NCBI GenBank assembly: GCA_963971425.1
Contig: OZ020526.1
Location: 6,537,976 to 6,601,975, forward strand
Length of the DNA: 64,000 nucleotides
Direction: 5' to 3'
Source: Bryoerythrophyllum caledonicum
Taxonomy: Eukaryota > Streptophyta > Bryopsida > Pottiales > Pottiaceae
The notes beneath the pieces were generated by a model. It saw only the letters and a list, made by a program, of their open reading frames with translations, was not told where the DNA came from and searched no databases. The position numbers and the translations under genes were made by a program. The stretch's first letter is position 1, and every line of letters starts with the position of its first letter. Below, piece by piece: positions 57,955 through 64,000 of this stretch.

Positions 57955-58292
57955 TTATCGATTAAACCCATAGCCAACACCTATAAAATTGGGGTATATC
58001 CAACCCTCTTCCATCCCATTACCACCAACTCAGCTTCAAATGGAGGTTTGCTGTTAGTCAAGACCCTTACTTTTGGTCGTTGGTTATCGGGGGTACCTAC
58101 TGCTCGCCACCCACTAAACATGGTTGTATAGTTTGAAAATTCATAACTAATTCAGTTTTCATCGAGAAAATATGAAATCACTTGGGTTGGAATTGTAATT
58201 CTGTTGGCTATCACTGAAAAATAATGGTACAATTATCTCCTCTTGCCATATATGCACATTCCTTAACTTGTCGGTATTGGGGGGGCTTACCT
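57955..58292. mobile_element. AGGTAAGCCCCC-family MITE, left end lost
   Basis: Inverted relative to 10957-11308: 'aacccatagccaacacctat' and 'aaaattggggtatatccaac' at the left, and GGGGGGCTTACCT-TA at the right (58293-58294). The left 20 bp of terminal repeat is missing. Confidence 0.7.
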
Positions 58293-58379
58293 TAACTTGA
58301 GTCCATACATATTGAACATCTATTGTGTTTTCAACCAATTCTTTCAACCAATTTACATCCAATATTTTTATCCATTTGG

Positions 58380-58670
58380 ACATTTTTCATCCAATATAGT
58401 CTCCTTGAACCTCAAACTGTGTTTTATTTGGTTAGTTTTACTACCTTGCATTACGTTTTATCGCCCTTGCTCCTATCAACTACCCTATCATTTTTGCGGA
58501 TTTACCAATTTTAACTCTTATCAAAGTGAAATTAACAAAGGAGGGAGCGAAGCATGTCATAACACTTTACATATAACACAAGTTAGTAGTGTAAATTTTT
58601 AGGAAGAAAAATTTGCCTAACATATATGGAATTATATCATGTAAAGAGGTAACGTTAAGAGGGTGGACTA
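58380..58670 (+). repeat. Dispersed repeat, partner at 33810
   Basis: Second copy of the unclassified ~280-bp repeat, same orientation as 33810-34082, with several short indels between them. Confidence 0.6.
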
Positions 58671-61654
58671 TATCATTATCAAAGTTTTGATAAAATGGCA
58701 GTTGGATTGGATCTTGAGTATCACTTGGTTCAAATTTTTGCAAATCTACTATGGAAATGAGTATCAATGTTTGGAAACTATAGCTTCAAGGTATCCATAT
58801 CCAAGTATTATTGTATATTATACTAGTGGAGTATGCACATTGGTATGGTATTGGTTTGTAGTATTACTTTTTTCAAAAAAAAATCTTTGATTTTTTTTAT
58901 CAACTTTAAGAAATTAAAATAAAACACTACATCTAAATTTTTCTCCCTATTCAAACAAACAACATATTGCCCTAGTTGCGTGAGATTTGAGCCACTCTGC
59001 AACATAATATCCACTCCGTAAGGCATTGAACAACCAAAAAGAAACTTAAAGTGCATATTGTTGTATATGGTGACACAATCCAAGAGTGAGTATGAGTATG
59101 CAACACTCTGAATTAAGACCTAAGTATGGTATAGGATCAATTTTGCTTTGCTTACATTGGGCCAATATCCCTTAATCCTAAGTGTCGAGTGCACTCTGGT
59201 ATTTGATACCATATTGATACTCAATGTTTATACCAGCTGACACCTTATATAATGATCCAATAGTGGTCTATATCCTTTCAATATCCACAATTTGTATCGA
59301 CACAATAATCACCAATACAAGAGTGTAAATTCCAGCTATCTCTCCACTACCAACAACAATTTTGGTTTTGACTTATATGTTTCAAGCCTTTAAAAAGTGG
59401 GCGGCTCAATGTGGCCACAAACATAAGAAAAAGCACCCTTTTCCACATCCTGCATGAGTGAAGAGCGACACTTTTTGAGTGAGGATTGCGAGTAATGTTG
59501 TAATCAAGATTTGAATTGCTTGCTTCCAAACTAGGAAATTATCCCCATTCTATCTGCTCAAAGTTGACATCCTCACAAACGGATCCACTATTCTACTCCA
59601 AAAAGCAGTGCACCAAGGCACAACTTCATCGGGGCGTGTGCCTTGGCGGCAGCTAGGTCAAGATTGCCCGTAGATCCAGCCTACCCCGCCACGGTAGTGC
59701 AGCCTCTCCCACATTGGCCTCCCCCACCTCTTCGCCGATGCCTTGCCTTCTCCGCCCGCCCTTGCTCATCCAGATGAAATGTCATCCTCTCTCCGCAGTC
59801 TTTTACGTCGACATAAAGTTGTTTATGGTCCGTGAAATATGGTGCCGCCATGGTCATGATTTGGGCCATGATGTTTTGGAATTAGGATTTAAAGCATGAC
59901 AAGTTGCGTTTGAGTTTGTTTTTGTCTTACGGTTTGTGGGTGAGTTGTTTCTTGGGGTTACAATTTCGTCCTATTTGTTTTTTTGGGCTATGGATTGTGC
60001 AAGGGCGGTGGTTTTGGGAGCTTGATGGAGTCTTGCAGTGGGTCCCATGGTATTGTGACCTTGTTAATGGTTTTATCCCCACCTCCATTGTTAACTTTTT
60101 CTTTCCACCGAAGATCTATCCTGTCAAAAGGACTTGATGGTGGTATTTGGATAGACCTACGGACCTTCTCAATGACCTTCCTCCACAAAGGCCGCTTCTA
60201 GCATTGTGTAGGGACGACATTGCCAGACATGTCCAGAGAGATCCGGACAGGATAGGTCCACAAGGTCAAGTTATTGTTCTAGATTGTCTTTGCCGAAGCC
60301 ATTGCTGCAAGACATGTCTGGATAGGAAACATCGGCAAGGCAAGAAATGTGTCCATGGCAGGGAGATCGGTCTAGATTGCAATGAACATAGACAAGGGTC
60401 CCGTTGGAGCTGCAATTGTCGGCTGGCAAGTCAGGTAAGTACTCTCCACTCTCTACATCTATGCTGGTAATGTCTATGTAGTCCTCTCCTACACCCTTGA
60501 CATCTACATTCTACTCTATCTGAATCTCCCTCCTAGATCCAGTTATCACTAAACGTTAACTCACATAAACATCAATACTAGAATCAGAAAGTCAATACTT
60601 GAAAAGTTCACATGAGACATCCATCGCTTCATAAGATTTTAGACATCATCACAAAACAAAACAAAAGCATGAGACAACATCATTAAGATTAACTTCACAA
60701 AACAAAACATAACAAATCCTCTGAAAACAATACAAATTCTCTCAAGACATCATCTCAAAACAAGGTTGAGGTTGGGGTTTGAAAATATGGGCACATTCAA
60801 AAGGTTGGGATTCAAAAGAATTTGACTATAGCTAGTAGATCGTGAAGGGGCAGCATAATTCAATTCTAGGTGCACGCTCTGTGAGGATGACATTCCATTT
60901 GGATAAGCAAGGGTGGGCAGGCTAGGGTGGGGCTTGAGCAAAGGGGTGGGCAGGAGGCCAACGTAGCGGGAGGAGCCCCGATCCAACACACTCCTCGACG
61001 AGGGTATGCCTTGGTGCACCACTCGTCGGGGTTGAATAGTGGGATTCCTCACAAACTGTCATGTGCACAATTAAGGCATACATGTATTAGACAAGTATGA
61101 AGACATGCCATGAAAGAGAAGAAAAGCTCTTGTTGCTAGCTTGCCATTTAGAATGACAGTTGTAACCAATGTTTAAAAACAAAGAGTTGGATGGTAGACA
61201 CATTAGAGTTTCTCTGAAAGTGAAAGGGGTCACCTTGCATGTCACCCCCTACTTCATGGTCGTATATTAGTAATTGGGACCACATGAACAAAATAATTTG
61301 GCTTGGGATAGGTGTGGGGGAACTCTTGATCAACTCTTTGAGAACCTAGGGTACTATGTGGGAGCTTTAGCTTGCACTGGATAGGCCCACAAGCATTAAT
61401 TGCCATGCATTTCATTTCTGCAGGAAAAGAGAGTATGAAATTTCTCATGCTCTCTTTCTTACCGTATTTAAATATCGCCACGCCTTCTTCATTTCTTTCC
61501 TCTTCATGAAGGATCTTCAGGAAAACTCTAATGTGTACAAACTTGACTCAACCTCTTTGAAAAGGCTCAAAATAGTAAGTAAAAAACAACAAGTTTTCCA
61601 CCGGTGTTGGCTAAATTGCTTATTTTCACATTGCCAATTGTATTGTCTCCCTTT
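58671..61654. other. Intergenic, no gene identified
   Basis: Frames of up to about 107 codons exist (for example near 60147-60470) but none shows a domain. Around 59640-60470 the composition is more gene-like. A 'tgccttggtgcacca' word near 61013 resembles 'gtgcaccaaggca' inverted near 59609. AT-rich sequence fills the rest. A TATTTAAATA word near 61469 could be a TATA element but no gene follows. Confidence 0.4.
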
Positions 61655-62043
61655 GATCAAGGTACAACTCCTTTCTCTATCAATGAATGTTGTAAATCTA
61701 AACATGCCCTCTGAAACATGTTTAGATCACAAGAAATGGTATCAAGAAACTCAAAATATTTTAATCACACCTACAAACTCTAAATCTTCCACAAAAGTGT
61801 CGCTAGTAGAAAAAAAATTGCCAATAATATAAAGAATCAATTTTAATGTTGAAAGGTACAACTCCTTTCTCTATCAATGAATGTTGTAAATCTAAACATG
61901 CCATCTAAATAATGTTTAGATCACAAGAAATGGTATCAAGAAACTCAAAATATTTAAATCACACCTACAAACTCTAAATCTTACACAAAAGTGTTGCTAG
62001 TAAAAAAATTGCCAATAATGGAAAGAATAAATTTTAATGCTGA
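61655..62043. repeat. Direct tandem duplication of about 190 bp
   Basis: The block from 'aaggtacaactcctttctct' to 'gaatcaattttaatg' (about 61659-61848) recurs at about 61854-62042, with about a dozen substitutions and small indels. Both copies contain TTTAGATCACAAGAAATGG. No coding capacity. Confidence 0.8.
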
Positions 62044-62049
62044 AATTTC

Positions 62050-62135
62050 CTAACAACCACTTCCACCACCACCTCCTCCACCATCACCACCACCACCACC
62101 ACCACCACCTCCACCTCCACCTCCACCTCCACCAA
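62050..62135. repeat. CCACCA/CCTCCA microsatellite
   Basis: A run of (CCACCA)n and (CCACCT)n of about 85 bp, in no open gene. Confidence 0.85.
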
Positions 62136-62199
62136 ATGTTGGTCTTCATGGGAAGATTGAGAATATAACGCTGCTGGTAATGTCAATACACGCTTCTGC

Positions 62200-62895
62200 T
62201 ACACCGTTCACTGAATATAGTGTGGAGGTATAGGTAATGTGGATGAAAATTGAGGTGGACCACATCAATTCTAGTTTTGGATGAAAATTGATGTGGACCA
62301 CATCAATTTTGGTTATTAATATAGTATTAATATGTTATTATTATATATGTTATTATTGTATATAATATTAATATTATAATATATGTTATTATGTTATTCA
62401 TATATGTTATTATTATATTATTATTATATTATTATGTTATTATGTTATATTATTATGTTATTATGTTATATTATTATGTTATTATGTTATATTATTATGT
62501 TATTATGTTATATTATTATGTTAATATTATCTTCTGTTATATTATATTATAATATTATGTTTATATTCTTATGTTATAAAATAATATTATTACGTTATTA
62601 TATTATTATGTTATATTATTTTATTATGTTATTATAATATTATGTTATTATTTTATTATGTTATTATGTTATTATTATGTTATTATATTATAATTTTGGT
62701 TTTAGGGTACAACTTGTAAAAACTTATCCACATCAATTCCCGTGTCTTTTATTTTGAAACAAGCCACACTATTTCTAATGGACATGATTTGATGTGGATG
62801 GAAAATTGAAGTGGACCACTTTAATTTGCGTTTAATGAAATTAGTGTAGGAAATTTCAAATAGTCTAGTCTACACTATATTCAGGGAACGGTGTA
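62200..62895. mobile_element. About 696-bp MITE with TACACCGTTC ends carrying an AT satellite
   Basis: Left TACACCGTTCACTGAATAT and right ATATTCAGGGAACGGTGTA are inverted ends; the body matches the 335-bp relative at 29239 except for the AT-rich tract at 62330-62690, which has expanded within it. Confidence 0.7.
62330..62690. repeat. AT-rich satellite, (TTATTATGTTATA)n type
   Basis: About 360 bp made almost only of ATTATGTTATTATGTTATAT units, with a regular 21-bp period near 62430-62520. The apparent Leu/Ile/Tyr ORF across it is a by-product. Confidence 0.9.
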
Positions 62896-64000
62896 CTGTT
62901 GGGGGATTGTTTGCTTTTATTTATTTTTGTTGGAGCTTTGGGACATGGTTTGGGACTTTTGGTGGCGCTATCACACAGCAAATAGAGTGGCTGACAAGTC
63001 TGTAATTGGCCGCGTTTGACCAGGGAAGGTGAATGCTGTGTGGTTGTTGTTGAATGGTTTGTGTCATTTCTTAACCCTTAAACGCCAAAGTAGCTAGAAA
63101 TTGGCTTCTTGGATGACATTGTTGGATGATAATCAATGTAAACAATTTTTTTAGGAGAGTTCCTTGTATGTACAAGCATTAGATGATGTTGAAACTGGCC
63201 TCATTGAGGTAATCATGTTTTTTTCTAAGAAAGAAAATGCTTGTGACACGGATCTCTACACAATGAAATTGAGAAACTTCTAGCTTTAGCTCTAGATCTG
63301 AATTCAAGCCACCAAAATGATATTTTTTGAATTTGAGTCCAACTACTGAAATGAAGCTAATAAGGTCTAGTTTCCATACCATTTTGAAAATTCAAAAAAC
63401 ACATAAAATTGAATAAGTTAATGCAATTTGAACTTGGACCTATAATCGTGGTTCTAATTTTAGCAAAACACGGAACTTTCATTTACACCACAAGTTTTGG
63501 CACTATAATGTCCACCTTTGCTGAATTTTCTTCACTTTTTCTTCAGAAAATCACAATAAATTCAAATTTCCACAAAAAATCTGTGATTTTTGTAACATAA
63601 TTGAGACACATGATAACATCTCTGAAAAAAAATTAAAAAAAATTCCACTTATATTTGATGAGAAACTAGAGCATACAGTTGATTGAAATTTTAGATTGAT
63701 GCCACGTCCATTGGCTCCGACATTTTAGGGTTAGAGCAATTTCTTACAGGCTAGCTTGGAAGATGCATTTGCAGTTCTGAGTTGGTAACACCATTATTCA
63801 TTATATTGGGAGATTTCCAAGACTTTGAAAGGTATGAATGGTTTTCACAACTGTAACTGTTTGTGTACTTTCAGGTCGACTCAAGCTGAATATGTACCCA
63901 TATTGTAAATACAGGACAAATTGCATTGTGCAAGTTCACTAAGCATTTGCATGTTTAGAACAGCTCAAGGTTCAAATATTATTTTGGGAGGCTCCCGATC
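62896..64000. other. Intergenic to window end, no gene
   Basis: TTAA-CCCTTAAACGCC near 63072 is a solo TTAA-family end. The rest is AT-rich with no domain in any frame; a gene could begin beyond the window. Confidence 0.4.

Noticed and set aside
60147-60470. 107-codon Cys-rich frame as a possible zinc-finger gene
   Set aside because: Cys and His spacing follows no known finger, there is no splice context, and codon use is unlike the real genes.
61735-61760. Primer-binding-site-like ATGGTATCAAG suggesting an LTR element
   Set aside because: The word is part of a 190-bp tandem duplication; no long terminal repeats, gag or pol similarity were seen.
62383-62637. 84-codon Leu/Ile/Tyr-rich frame
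   Set aside because: Produced entirely by the AT-rich satellite.

Overview
This is nuclear DNA from a streptophyte plant, probably a non-seed plant of bryophyte or lycophyte grade. The evidence is spliceosomal genes with mostly short GT-AG introns, GC-rich exons in AT-rich intergenic DNA, a group IIb WRKY factor, a phytocyanin, a plastid-type phosphoglycerate dehydrogenase, telo-box motifs near housekeeping genes, and very many short inverted-repeat DNA transposons. No species can be named from the sequence alone. Nothing suggests organellar or bacterial DNA.

Eight host genes can be modelled with intact reading frames and consistent splice sites: a gamma-glutamylcyclotransferase/AIG2-like protein (3.5-4.4 kb, +); an AlaX-type alanyl-tRNA editing protein (7.1-9.2 kb, +, eight exons); a GPI-anchored stellacyanin-like phytocyanin (13.5-14.7 kb, +); a WRKY group IIb transcription factor (15.3-18.2 kb, -, six exons); a NudC/BOBBER-like protein (30.7-32.5 kb, -); the box C/D snoRNP core protein NOP58 (34.6-37.4 kb, +); a second NudC/BOBBER-like paralogue (38.2-40.3 kb, +); and an intronless plastid-type D-3-phosphoglycerate dehydrogenase (48.2-50.1 kb, +). 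The two NudC genes are divergent and flank NOP58, with matching exon structure. A broken hAT-type transposase/BED-finger fragment lies at 5.7-6.4 kb (-), and a doubtful 64-codon ORF lies at 57.0 kb.

The rest is mainly a graveyard of non-autonomous DNA transposons, many nested. Families visible by their ends and target-site duplications are: (1) piggyBac-like elements of about 0.3-0.95 kb flanked by TTAA and starting CCCCTAAAG or CCCTTTAAGG; (2) PIF/Harbinger-like elements with TTA/TAA duplications and GAGCATCTCC- or GGGCCGCTTC-type ends; (3) about 350-bp TA-flanked elements with AGGTAAGCCCCCC ends; (4) about 344-bp TA-flanked mariner-like elements with AGTCAGCTCCCT-type ends; (5) fold-back elements with CTACACTAAA ends; (6) about 335-700-bp elements with TACACYGTTC ends, one of which has expanded an AT-rich satellite. 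Several insertions can be read directly because one element interrupts a recognisable copy of another.

Other structures include a miRNA-like 86-nt hairpin at 4976-5061, a GC-rich island carrying repeated TGACGTCA/GTGACGTCAC motifs at 22.9-23.3 kb, a duplicated terminal exon in the first NudC gene, a perfect hairpin in the first phytocyanin intron, and short tandem repeats at 12.4, 56.8 and 61.7-62.0 kb. The genes do not form a pathway cluster; NOP58, the tRNA-editing protein and the first NudC gene share telo-box motifs near their starts, as is common for growth-related plant genes.
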